A DNA stretch of 64,000 nucleotides, from NCBI GenBank assembly GCA_020912385.1, contig CP087211.1, positions 496,001-560,000 of the forward strand. Reading direction: 5' to 3'. How positions within the stretch are numbered: position 1 is the first letter of the stretch; the number at the start of each line of letters is the position of its first letter. The notes below the pieces were generated by a model. It was not told where the DNA came from. It saw only the letters and a list, made by a program, of their open reading frames with translations, and did not search any database. This DNA comes from Neofusicoccum parvum (lineage: Eukaryota; Ascomycota; Dothideomycetes; Botryosphaeriales; Botryosphaeriaceae). A program made the translations under genes and the position numbers. Positions 53,912 through 64,000 of the stretch are shown here, piece by piece.

Positions 53912-55387
53912 TTACTCCGTACCCTTGTACAACGCATCCATTCTCACTTCTTCAAGTGGTACATCCGAAGTTCCTGCATGACAAATGCCATTGTTATTCT
54001 CGCTCTTATGACCCCAGAACATGTTTTCGTGCCACTCATAAGCAAGGCTCGCCAGAGTTTTCAAGTGACCGTAGGCTGCTGGTAATGGACCTTGGGGTCT
54101 TTGAAAAGAGATGAAGGTAAGGAAGACAAGGAAAACAGCCCAAGAAATGGCAAGGTAAACTAGCTGTGTGTAAAACATTGCCAAACCTCTTTCGTTGATG
54201 GAGACGGCCATACCATATAACCAATGAAGGAAGGGTTTCAGAAAAGACAGAGTTGTAGATTGCCAGCTCAAAAGAGCAAAAATAGCACTCGTACGGCTAT
54301 TGCTGGACCCGTTTGGTAAGGAAACCTTTCTCCAGGCTGCTTCATCACGGGTCAGTGTGACCAGCAGCTCGGCGCAATGTAGGCCGATGGTGATGATTGA
54401 CTGAATCAGAGCAGTGAAGAGCACCTGAACCCATATATAGGCATCAGGAACCCAGTCTGAGTCCGGAAACTGGCCCAAGAAATGCAACATAGCATATGCG
54501 GTTGCGCATTCCTTCTCATCGTCGGGTTTATACTTTGAAATAAAGCAATCGTCGGGGATTAAGGACCAGTTTCGTTCCTTACGTCTGCTGAATTCCCCAA
54601 TCAGGATGATCCAGACGAGGAGCACAAGGAGAACGAGGTATTCTACTCCAAGGACACGACGGACATGAGGGTGTGTAGAGTATGCCGACTTTTGACGGGC
54701 TCTGGGCTTTGTTGGTGTTGACTGTTGTAGATCGTCGACGGAGCGCATGCAACGTCCTTCTTCCCTTAGGTCTGGATCCAGAATTGTAACTGCAGCTCCT
54801 ACGCATAGTAGATTGGAGCTCCAAGTCAGGATAGAACAGGAACTGCAGAATGACCAAAGAGCCAACACAGAGAGGATCAGAAGTGCTGTTCCGAGAAGGA
54901 AGAAGCTGACAGGCGATGCTCGAAAGCAGGTCTCATGGGCTCGCTGGTCCGAGTCATCCTCGAATTCGTAAATGAGCGCAGGTGTTGCCGCATAACAGAG
55001 TGCGAGTGCGAGCAGATAGAGGATATTGCACACACGACCGTTTGGCCAAGACCGTTTAGAGAAAGTAAACAAGCGCAGGTTTGCATTGTGCTCGAGGGAT
55101 CCCTCGGCAAACAGTGCCCATTTGAGTGAGGTGGTATGGATAAATCCCAGGCATTCGGTGCAAATCGTGATGACGACGTTGATGGCCAGAGGAAACAGGT
55201 ATTTTGCTGTTACCGAGATTCGAAACCCCCAGAAGCCTTTGTAGCTGACAAATTGTGCAAGAGCAAGGCAGATCCAGGCAATGGAGAAATTGGTGACCAA
55301 CCCGAAAATACACAAATTCCGAGTAAAAGTATCCCGAATGTAGTGGAATTTCGGGTCCAGTTCAGTGGTTGTTGATGCCGGACGCAT
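53912..55387 (-). CDS. Orphan polytopic membrane protein
   Basis: An intron-free frame encodes 491 residues with about nine hydrophobic segments, for example LCIFGLVTNFSIAWICLAL, FFLLGTALLILSVLAL, YLVLLVLLVWIILIG and LVYLAISWAVFLVFLTF. A polar loop near the middle is rich in R, K, S and T. The C-terminal tail reads AAYGHLKTLASLAYEWHE and then turns polar. I recall similar tails in uncharacterised fungal membrane proteins but cannot name a family. No transporter or receptor motif is visible. It lies between a repair gene and the PDR transporter, with no operon-like link. The coding call is strong because of length and composition; the function is unknown. Confidence 0.8.
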   Translation of the reverse strand: MRPASTTTELDPKFHYIRDTFTRNLCIFGLVTNFSIAWICLALAQFVSYKGFWGFRISVTAKYLFPLAINVVITICTECLGFIHTTSLKWALFAEGSLEHNANLRLFTFSKRSWPNGRVCNILYLLALALCYAATPALIYEFEDDSDQRAHETCFRASPVSFFLLGTALLILSVLALWSFCSSCSILTWSSNLLCVGAAVTILDPDLREEGRCMRSVDDLQQSTPTKPRARQKSAYSTHPHVRRVLGVEYLVLLVLLVWIILIGEFSRRKERNWSLIPDDCFISKYKPDDEKECATAYAMLHFLGQFPDSDWVPDAYIWVQVLFTALIQSIITIGLHCAELLVTLTRDEAAWRKVSLPNGSSNSRTSAIFALLSWQSTTLSFLKPFLHWLYGMAVSINERGLAMFYTQLVYLAISWAVFLVFLTFISFQRPQGPLPAAYGHLKTLASLAYEWHENMFWGHKSENNNGICHAGTSDVPLEEVRMDALYKGTE

Positions 55388-56029
55388 ACTTCAAAATAGA
55401 CAAAATAGTGGACGGTTCATGAAACGAATAGGAGGATAGAAGGCAAATCCGGCGAGCGGATCATAAGTACCTACAGTTGGAAAATAAGAAGTCTGATGTA
55501 GTCGCACGGATCATTGTTGTGGGACTGTGGGGGCGGTGATGGAAATGTATGCATACATAATGAGGCCTAAATATAGTGCAGCATGCAGGACGCGCAAAAA
55601 TCCCCACCCTCCATTAAGTCTTTCAGTTCAGCCTTGCTGCATTCTTTGCAGTCATGTCGTAATACCCGGAGCTGAACGCACAGTACGAACGAATTATTTC
55701 CTGATGCGATTGCTCCGCCACCCGCCGCCCTTCACTTGGCATTTCGAAAGCTCTTGGCTCTTGTTCTTGGCAGAATTCGATGCATTTGCCTGATATTTCT
55801 TCCATATTTATCCTAATCAATACCCTCTTAGTATAGACAGCTTATCAGAGCTAAACTTCAGTCGTGCAGGATGTACGAGCACTCATCCTCACCAAACTCC
55901 TGCTGACACAATGGCAACCTCGAGTGTGTAGTGAAGGTCAGAAGGATCCAATCTGCATTACCACTTTGATTATAGCACTCCTCTAATCTACATGTCACAC
56001 TTTAGATGCTCCCAGAGTTTTCCCTCCAT
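55388..56029. other. Intergenic region
   Basis: This lies between the start of the orphan membrane protein and the end of the ABC transporter. No gene is seen. Confidence 0.6.
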
Positions 56030-59000
56030 CTAATTCCTCTTCGAAGGTCCCCTCAGGCGCAGTGCCTTATTCACATAACCAAGCAAGTTACCGAACCCAA
56101 TTTCCGAGTGCAAATAATACGCCACAAAGAAAAAGCCCACGTTGAACGCTGTATACGCGCACAGATACCCCAAATTCCGCCACCGATCCGCATACACCAT
56201 ATTCAGTCCCTGCAAGAACACATCCGCAACCGCGTACCGGCAGTACTGACAGTCCGCCGTAGCCAGTGGATTGTACACCGCGCCTCCTGCCGCGGCCGCG
56301 AACGCGCTCGCGTACTCTCCGCACGTCTGCCCGTCCGGTGGCTGGAACACGTTGACCTCGACAGCCGCGCAGTTGACCGGGACGTCGTGCGCGCCGGTCG
56401 TCATCAGAGCGGCGACCAACCACGTGAACGGCGAGACGTAGTAGGCGAAGTGCCAGAACTTGACGAGCTGCAGCAGCGGCTGGACGACGCCCGAGAACGC
56501 GAGGATGAAGGTGTAGAACAGGATGGTCAGCATGGCCGCGGTCTCCGCGTCTGGCGCCAGCATGGTGATGGTCTGCGAGAAGGAGGAGTGGTAGAGCTGG
56601 TAGACGAGGAAGATGAGCCACATGGTGGCGCCGCGGCCGGCGGAGATGGTGTGCCACCAGCCGATTGGGAAGTACCAGGCGACGTAGCAGAGGGAGGCGA
56701 TGACGATGTTGAAGGGGAGCTCGACGATGAAGGAGGCCACGACGAAGACGGTCCAGTGATACATCTTGGAGTGGCGCTCGCGGACGTCGTAGAGCTCGCG
56801 GTAGGCAATCAGACGCGGCTGCAGCTGGACGACGACGACGAGGCAGACGAGAAGCATCATGTAGATGGCGAAGACCTTGTTTTGTAGGCCTTGGGCGGAG
56901 GTCTTTTCTTTCCAGAAGGTGAAGCCGATGAAGAGGCCGCCGAGGACGTACATGATGAGCTTGCCCTGGATGTAGGCGGGAGAGCGCCAGTATTGCTGGA
57001 AGAGGCGTTTCTGGACGGCGAAGTACTGCTGGTGTAGTGGAAGCGCAAAACTGCTGTTCTCATGTACGTTACTGGCTTCATTCCTTTCTTTGTTGACCGT
57101 TTCGAGCTGCTGGATCTCGGCCACAACATCCTCATGTTCAGGAGAATTCCTCCAAGCATCCGCCCACATCTGCGTTCCCTGCGAAGAAGCGGCAGCGCCG
57201 CCGATAACGTCCAAGATGTACTCGGCCGGGTTCTCATGGTCTTCACACTTCCGTGCACCGTTCCGCTCGTAGTAATTCCGCAACGTCTTCGAATCTGGTC
57301 CCAGATCACCAAAATAGACCGTCTTCCCGCCCTTCGCCAGCAGGAGAATGCGGTCGAACTGCTCAAAGAGTGCAGCCGACGGCTGATGGATGGTACACAA
57401 GATAGCTTGACCCGCATCCGCCAACTCCCTCAGGAACTTGATAATCGCCCACGCGGACTGTGAGTCCAGGCCTGATGTGGGCTCGTCCAAGAACAGCAGA
57501 AGGCTAGGCTTCGCCACCAGCTCCAAGCCAATGGTCGTCCGCTTCCGCTGCTCGACGTTCAGCCCTTGGCCCGGCACGCCAATAACGGCGTCAGCGTACA
57601 TCTGCATGCCCAGCGACGCAATGATCTTCTCCACGTAGGCGTACTTCTCCTCGACCGGCACGGTGCTCGGCTGCCGCAGCAGCGCAGAGAACCGCAGAGC
57701 CTCGCGGACCGTGGCTTCGGCGAGATGGAGATCTTGCTGCTGTACGTAGCCGGTGCGGCGTTGGAAGGAGGGCCCGAGCGGCAGGCCGTTGACGAGCACG
57801 TCGCCGCTGACCACGCCGGTGGTGACGCGCTGCGCGAGGACGTTGAGGAGCGTCGTCTTGCCGGCGCCGGACTCGCCCATCAGTGCGGTGAGCGTGCCGG
57901 GTTTGACAAAGCCTTGGACGTCGCTCAGGAGGCGTCGGGGCTCGCCTTTGATGTCGACGGAGTAGTCGAGGTGGTTCCAGGTGAAAACGTCCTCGCTCTT
58001 TGCTACGGTGCTTGGCTCTACTGTGTGTGAGGTGAGTGCTTCGGAGCGTTGCGTGGTGCCCTGGGGGTTGGGTTTCTCGGATGGGCGGAATAGATCCAAT
58101 AACGGTCGGTGGAAGATGAGGTATTCGCCCTTGGATGCGGCGGTCTGCTTGTACTCAACGGCTACAGCGTATGTGAAGACGAAGAAGATGAAGAAGGCGA
58201 TGCAAATCCCGAGATTACGCCAGAGGTGCGAATACGAATAGGCGAAGGAAGCCTCAATGTAATCATCTCCCGATACGTATGACTGACCTGGCTTCGCGCC
58301 AGTCACCGCGCACACTTGGTGAGATAGGCCTACAGCCTCAAAGCCGGGACCAGAAGGCACAAGACCTGCGCAGGCCGCCTTTCTGCCGTGAAATTCCACA
58401 ATCATCTGAGACTCGATTGCGTAGTATATCGGGTTGAGGTAGCTAATCCATTTGAACCAGGGGTGCATGGACGGTCGAGGAATGATGTAGCCGGCGTAGA
58501 CGGCAAGAGGAAGCATCAGGAGACCCGCAGCCCCCAGCGCTGTCTCGACCGTGTCCACCAGGGCGGCAATGGTCCGGAAGAATCCAGTCATGGTGACGGA
58601 GATCAGGAAGTTGAAGAGTAAGAAGAGAAAGAACGGTCCTGCTTCTTGTTTGAAGTTTGCCAGAAAGTAAATGATGACACTGAAGATGGCGACATTCATT
58701 AACTTCATGGGCCACTGCGCAATCATTGTAGCAAGGGCGTCGACGAAAGGATGATACATGGCGAAGGACTTGTGCTTCTCGACGATCGGCCGTTGAGAGA
58801 ATTGAGCGCTTATTTCAGCGAAGTTGATGATGATGTTGAAGAGAACGGAAAAGTAGATGACACCGCCTTTGGAGAAGAAGCCAGAGGTATCATCAGGAAT
58901 GTTGTAGAACATCGAGCCGACGACTAATGCGATGATAACCATGGTGACAATCATGGCCATGGTGTAGACGCGGTCGCCCTGGATCCGCTGGAGAGCGCGT

Positions 59001-60489
59001 TTTGCGGTGACGGTGAACTGCATACCCAGGTTCAGGGTGTAAGGGGATGACTTCCGAGTGAGAGGAGCTTTCTCGGCCAACTGGTGGTCTTTGAGAATGT
59101 TCAGGGTCTCTGAGTGTTCTCGTGGAAACTCTATCTCATGTTGCTGGATCTCCGTCATGAGGTCGCGGTAGTAGATGCTGTCTTTCCACCGCAGCGAGAA
59201 TTCCTCAGGTGTGCGGGGGACCTTGTTCTCGAAACCTGGGCGGACCTGACGAGCGATGGGGTCCGTGATGGATGTTAGGAACTCCGCCGTTGTTGCCCGC
59301 GGGGAACAATAGAATCCCATTTCCTCAAAGAATGACTTTGCTGCTCGTAGATCTCCGAACCAAATCTGATGGCCGTGATACAGAACAATGCCCTTGTCGT
59401 AGACGTCGACAAGTCCGTCTCCGGGCTGGTACAGAGCAGAAACGCTGACATTCTGGGTTAGATTGGTCGCAACACGCAGGCTGCGAGCAAACTCCAACGA
59501 TGTCGAAGAATCCAGTCCACGCGTTGGATTGTCCCAGTACATGACAGAAGCACGAGTAGCCATCTAGTTGTGTTAGCAACAATACCAGTAAACGTTTTCA
59601 GGGCGAAACAAACCATTTCAGCAATCGAAACGCGTTTCCGTTCTCCCCCTGAGACTCCACGGATGAAGTCATTCCCAATCTTCGTGTTCACAGTATGCGT
59701 CAAGCCCATAGTAGCGAGCAGAATGTTGCGCATCTTGATGATGTATTCCTTTCGGGTAAGTCCTCCGATCCTCTGATGCGGCGTCCTCGTACCCAGGGCA
59801 AAGTCGAGCGTCTGTGCCACTGTGAGGTGAGGGAAGTGACAGTCCACATCTGCGTTGTACACAACGTTACCACGGAAGCGGTTCTTCATGGTATCTATGG
59901 GTACTCCATGGTATGTGATGTCGCCATGCCATTGTGTGAACCCTTCCGTGTGTCCGGAAAGTGTCTTCAACAACGTTGTGCACCCTGCGCCGGGGCGTCC
60001 AAGCAAGAGGAGCATTTCGCCCTCCCTTACCAGACCGTCGACGCCATGTAGGATCTGCCTTTCCGGAGGACGGCGGACAGCGTTAGCCAAAGACTTCAGC
60101 GGGTTTGTAAAGATCGACGTAATGTCAGGCTGGGTGGCAACATCAACACCCTCTCCGAACACCTGCAGATCCTTCCACCGTACAGAGTTCTCAAGGGAGA
60201 TTTCAGGCAGGCCGTCTGTTCGAGACTTTTGAATGGCTGCTGCGAGGGCGTGTTCAAGTGTCCACTCGGGGTGCGTTGTGTCGAAAGGGTCGTGGTTTCC
60301 GGCCGGTCTATCGATGCGTTGGGAGAGAGTGCGCACGATTCCAGCCAATTGCTGTGCTGTGTAGTTGAGATCATCGTGTTCGGGTGTTTCTGTGGTTCTG
60401 CCCATCTCCTGGCTGGTCTTGGTTTCTCCGGATAGAGACATCTTCTCTCTTTCCTCCGCTTCCTCTTGAATTGAACCAGGGACTGTCAT
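56030..60489 (-). CDS. Pleiotropic drug resistance ABC transporter (ABCG/PDR, full size)
   Basis: Exons 60489-59614 and 59563-56030 join as AEM-MATRASVMYWDN to 1469 residues, the usual PDR length. The order is NBD1-TMD1-NBD2-TMD2. NBD1 has the degenerate fungal Walker A GRPGAGCTTLLK, signature VSGGERKRVSIAE and YWDNPTRGLDSS in the Walker B/D-loop region. NBD2 has the canonical GESGAGKTTLLN, a divergent signature LNVEQRKRTTIG and LLFLDEPTSGLDS. This asymmetry is normal for Pdr5/CDR-type pumps. Each TMD has six hydrophobic segments and a large loop before the last helix. It exports hydrophobic compounds such as azoles or plant defence chemicals across the plasma membrane. It is divergent from a Zn2Cys6 gene, which suggests local control. 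Confidence 0.95.
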
Positions 60490-61086
60490 GGCTTGCTCGA
60501 TCAAACACGTACAGAGCAAGGACCGACGGCGGAAAGAAGAGATAGAAATTAGTGGCAACTCTGTCGTGAGGAAAGGTGTTACAAATGCATGACTGAAATA
60601 TATACGGGTTGTTCTACTCCTTTTTTGAGGCCTTCCCGCCACTCAACGGAAGACCCGGAAGCTCTAGTGACGTCGATGCCATGTGTTATCTTTCCTAGCT
60701 CTATGGCTACGGGGATCTTTGCGTCGTATGACGACTGCGGTGTGTTGGTGCCCGGAAGGAGAATCAAACGCCATCCGAAGAAAATGTGGAAACGAGGGTC
60801 TTTGCGCAAACCGTTCGGAGCCGGTAAGTTGCATCACAATCGCCGTTTATTCGGTGTTCCGCAACACCTCGTCACCTCAAATAGCATGGATTGCTCGTTG
60901 ATGTTGAGCCGGATGGGGGTCCTTCGGCGCCGAGTATTGCTAAAAGGGTTTAGCGCGGCGGCTTTCGGCAATGGTGGGTAGGGAACAAGTACCGGACGGA
61001 GTCTCCGCTGCTCAAGAAAAAATTCCAAACCACTTCCGACTTTCACCGCACATCTTCTTTCTCCGTCCTTTCGGTGATTCTGAATA
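60490..61086. promoter_or_regulatory. Shared divergent promoter, PDR transporter and regulator
   Basis: 597 bases separate the divergent starts. The region is rich in CGG/CCG triplets, including the compact inverted pair listed at 60997-61007. A TATA-like run lies near 60598-60604. Confidence 0.6.
60997..61007. promoter_or_regulatory. Inverted CGG pair, CGG-N5-CCG
   Basis: CGGAGTCTCCG is a perfect 11-base palindrome around one central base, 80 bases before the regulator start. It could be a site for the adjacent Zn2Cys6 protein. The short core makes chance plausible. Confidence 0.4.
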
Positions 61087-63989
61087 ATGGTGGCAGATAC
61101 GTCCCTGTCCGTCCGAAAGCCGTTTGGCAAAGCATGTGATAGATGCAAAGCCCGCAAAGTCCGATGCACCGGTTGGTTATCCTGATCTTACGTGTCCTTT
61201 GTGCAAAAGATGATTGACGCGTCTGCCTGAAACAGTGGATCCTGGCTTTGAGATCTGTAATGACTGCAGGGTACAGCCACCTTTTGCGGTCTCATGGTTC
61301 TCCCGCTGATTCACATGTGAGCAGAGACTCGGCATCGAATGCCACTTTAGTCCGAGGAAAAAGCCACAAAGACGGACGCGTCTTGAAATTGAGGAAGAAT
61401 GGCGCCGGTGTAAGTCCTTGATATCCCGATTAACCACTAATAAATTAAAGCTGAACATCGTGGAAGCCGCTAGCACCTCAAATCCCGGTCATGCAGATTC
61501 GACAACACTCCAAGTTGTGCGGCCAATATCTCAGCACTCAAGACCAGCAACACCGGCTCCAACCACTCCTCTTTCCGTCTCTTCTCATATAGTGTCATCA
61601 GAGGAGGCTCCTCCTCCCTACTCTGGTGGGGTTGGAGACGTAGACCTTGACCTCATTGGGCCCCACATGCCTAGCCAGGCAGCACCACTACCGTATGGAC
61701 ATAAGAAAATCCCAAGACTATACGTAGACGGACTTTTGTCTGATCCTCGGGCTTCTAATGGAAGTCTTTGCGAACAATCGAACTCCCAACCTCAGGTATA
61801 TCTCTTTCCTCTAACCCATGAGGGTGCGTGCTTACGTTTGCAGCCAAATTCCGACTTCGTCGGCATGTCACCTATCTCCGCTCCCACGAGCTTGTCTGAC
61901 TTGACCTCAGGAACAAATTTAAGCTTGGCTTTCCTATCGAAGCGGCGGATACTCACATTGTCAGCTCGACTTGGACATGACAAGCTGAACCTGCTGGTGG
62001 AGGCAATCGAATCTATCCTCAGTGCCCGCATGAAAAGTGTTGACAAAGTACCTCAACATTCACTTGTCAAAGAAACGCACGGAGCGGCTTCCTTAACATC
62101 AGGGGAGAACGCTTTTGCCTACATCCGATGTATGTTGAATGAAAGATCCTATATTCAGTCGTTGCCTGACCTTCTTAGCGTACTTTGAGCAAGTCCATCC
62201 CATATACCCATTCCTGGATCGACAAATCTTTGAAGCACGAGCCTTTAGCCCCCAACTTGCTTCAGATCTTGCTAAGGATAAGAGTTGGACCGCATTGTAT
62301 CATGCAGTCCTAGCAATTGGATGCCAATACCATGACTGCGGAAGCTTCGAGCCGGGAAAGGGACAGGCTTGGAAGTTTTTCGAATTCACATTCTCTCTCT
62401 GTCCCGATCTTCTGATCTCCAAGGCATGTCTAGTCACTGTTCAGGTAGACCCTACCTCACCAATAAGCCATGCAATTGTATTTATAGCTGACTGAGTGTA
62501 GGCACTTACCGCAATGGTTGGCTCTTGGTTGTCATTCCCTTTCTTCCAAGAAAACGACTGATCCGCGCGCTGTAGGCCATCTTCGCTCGAAACATATCCT
62601 GCATCCAACTTGAGTCTATCACCGTCTCCCAGGCAGCTCGGATGGCGCAAGCACTAGGCTACAATAGAGCCACATCCACAACGGATCCATCCATCCAGCG
62701 CACCTTCTGGGTTCTGTACTGCATGGAGAAAACTACATGCTTCTACACCGGCAAAACATCAGTATGGCCGCATTACAAAATCAGGCTTCACCAACTGACA
62801 TCTCACTAAGCTACTCAACGACCACGACATCGGCTGCGCACCACCCAGCCTCCCCACACCATCCATGCACGGCCTCGACTGGCTTGTCACCTTCTCGCGC
62901 TACGGCCGTCTCGTATCTCAGATCTACGAAAACCTGTTCGCCATCAACGCCACCGGTAAGTCCGCTACCGCTTACTACTCTATCATCGACGAGCTGTCCG
63001 CCAATCTCGAGGCGTGGCGCGCTTCAATCCCCGAGCCCTTCCGTCCCGGTGCCGAGTTTCGAGCCCGGGCATTCCGCGGACCGCCAGCGACGACGCTGGC
63101 AATCTTCGTGCAGTATTTGTATTACAGTGTGCTGCTTGCATTGTCGAGAGCAACGCTACATGTGGCGGCAACGAGCGTGGAGCATGCCGCGCGGCATCAG
63201 GAAGGGAAGAGGTTGCTGATGCGGACGGCGAGGTCGATTTTGGAGCTGACAAAGTACATCGAAGTGGAGACTTACACGCCTGTGTGGTATGGCAGCTTAC
63301 TCCCCGGTCCATGTATCGTTAAATCAAGCGTGCTGATTTCTGCAGGGTGTTGGTCTTCATGCCCCTTTCCGCCCTTTTCATCCTGTTCGACTTCGTTGTG
63401 CATAACCCCGTGCATCCGGAGACCAACAGCAATCTGGCTTTGCTGGATATTGCGGGCGGCCACTTCAGTCATCTGGAATATGTGAGCCATGGCACACTGC
63501 CAGCGTCACTGGTTGCCGAGTTCGCACATATCGCGCGCCAATACGTCCAGGACTTCCGGCTGCAGCAGTACCAGAAAACGAAAATTCAGGCGACACCGGC
63601 CACCTCAACAGCAGCTGTTCTACCAGCAAAGGCTACCGCGACGACTGCAACAGCAAAAACAACACCAAAAACGGCGGACGAGGACCCGGGACAGACGCTG
63701 TGGCCCGTGTCGTACGCGGATAGAAGACAGTCTACGTCCTTTCAGATGGTAATCAACAGCTTTCCAACCTCCGGATCTCGTCGAATTTCTTTATGTTAAT
63801 GTGTTTCTTCCATACCAGAACCGAGAAGATCAAAGTGCGGCCTCAAATGGCCTATTGGAATATACAGACCCCTTGGTGTTTTCACTCGGAGACGATTCGG
63901 CATCGGCGCTTCCGGACTCGGATTTGGGTATCGACATTATGGATCTGTTCGACATGGAGCTCTCCGACATCTGGTCCCTGACTGCATGA
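61087..63989 (+). CDS. Zn2Cys6 transcription factor 3, beside PDR transporter
   Basis: Eleven exons give 778 residues: 61087-61171, 61236-61270, 61325-61409, 61467-61795, 61844-62129, 62179-62444, 62502-62516, 62576-62761, 62811-63286, 63346-63748 and 63819-63989. The zinc cluster C18-X2-C21-X6-C28-X8-C37-X2-C40-X6-C47 is split over the first three exons. The regulatory domain has FEQVHPIYPFLDR, ALYHAVLAIGCQYHD and RTFWVLYCMEKTTCFYTGK. Exon 7 is a 15-base microexon (ALTAM) whose removal would break this conserved region. A T/A/K-rich low-complexity patch and an acidic tail (IDIMDLFDMELSDIWSL) look like an activation domain. It is divergent from the ABC transporter and probably controls it. 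The acceptor of intron 3 is inferred from frame. Confidence 0.85.
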
Positions 63990-64000
63990 TGTAAATGTTT

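Noticed and set aside
56006..56887. Plus-strand frame of 293 codons opposite the ABC transporter
   Set aside because: It is antisense to the second membrane domain and rich in D, E, R and G, as expected from a reversed GC-rich gene.

Overview
The window is nuclear DNA of a filamentous ascomycete (Pezizomycotina). The evidence is the short introns of about 45-115 bases with GT..AG ends, a HET-domain protein, a fungal rhodopsin-like membrane protein, three Zn2Cys6 regulators, a PDR-type ABC transporter and secreted plant cell-wall hydrolases. The class cannot be fixed from this sequence alone. Exon models were built by eye from reading frame, splice signals and family motifs, and most close in frame. 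No tRNA, rRNA, CRISPR array or intact transposon was seen.

Left part (1-21 kb) is gene-poor. It holds a seven-helix rhodopsin-like protein (2.6-4.0 kb), a 5.3 kb GC-rich stretch with no convincing gene, and two related coiled-coil genes at 9.3-12.6 kb that each carry an in-frame stop. An MFS sugar-type transporter (13.5-15.1 kb) and a 110-residue orphan protein (17.7-18.1 kb) lie among long non-coding stretches.

Centre (21-43 kb) is dense and metabolic. After a HET-domain protein with membrane helices come a Zn2Cys6 regulator, a class V aminotransferase divergent from an amino-acid permease, a GH16 glucanase and a second Zn2Cys6 regulator. Then follow an acyl-CoA dehydrogenase divergent from a 2-oxoglutarate-dehydrogenase-type E2, its E1, and a short-chain dehydrogenase. 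Read together, these could import an amino acid, turn it into a 2-oxo acid, decarboxylate it to an acyl-CoA and oxidise that further. The E1 differs from the recalled housekeeping enzyme near its substrate pocket. This linked set is the most interesting candidate system here. The pathway is inference.

Right part (43-64 kb) holds a pectin methylesterase, a Ure2-like glutathione transferase and a secreted Asp-box hydrolase, probably a GH93 arabinanase. It continues with an intron-free Rad26/CSB repair ATPase, an orphan polytopic membrane protein, and a full-size PDR transporter divergent from a third Zn2Cys6 regulator that is probably its local regulator.
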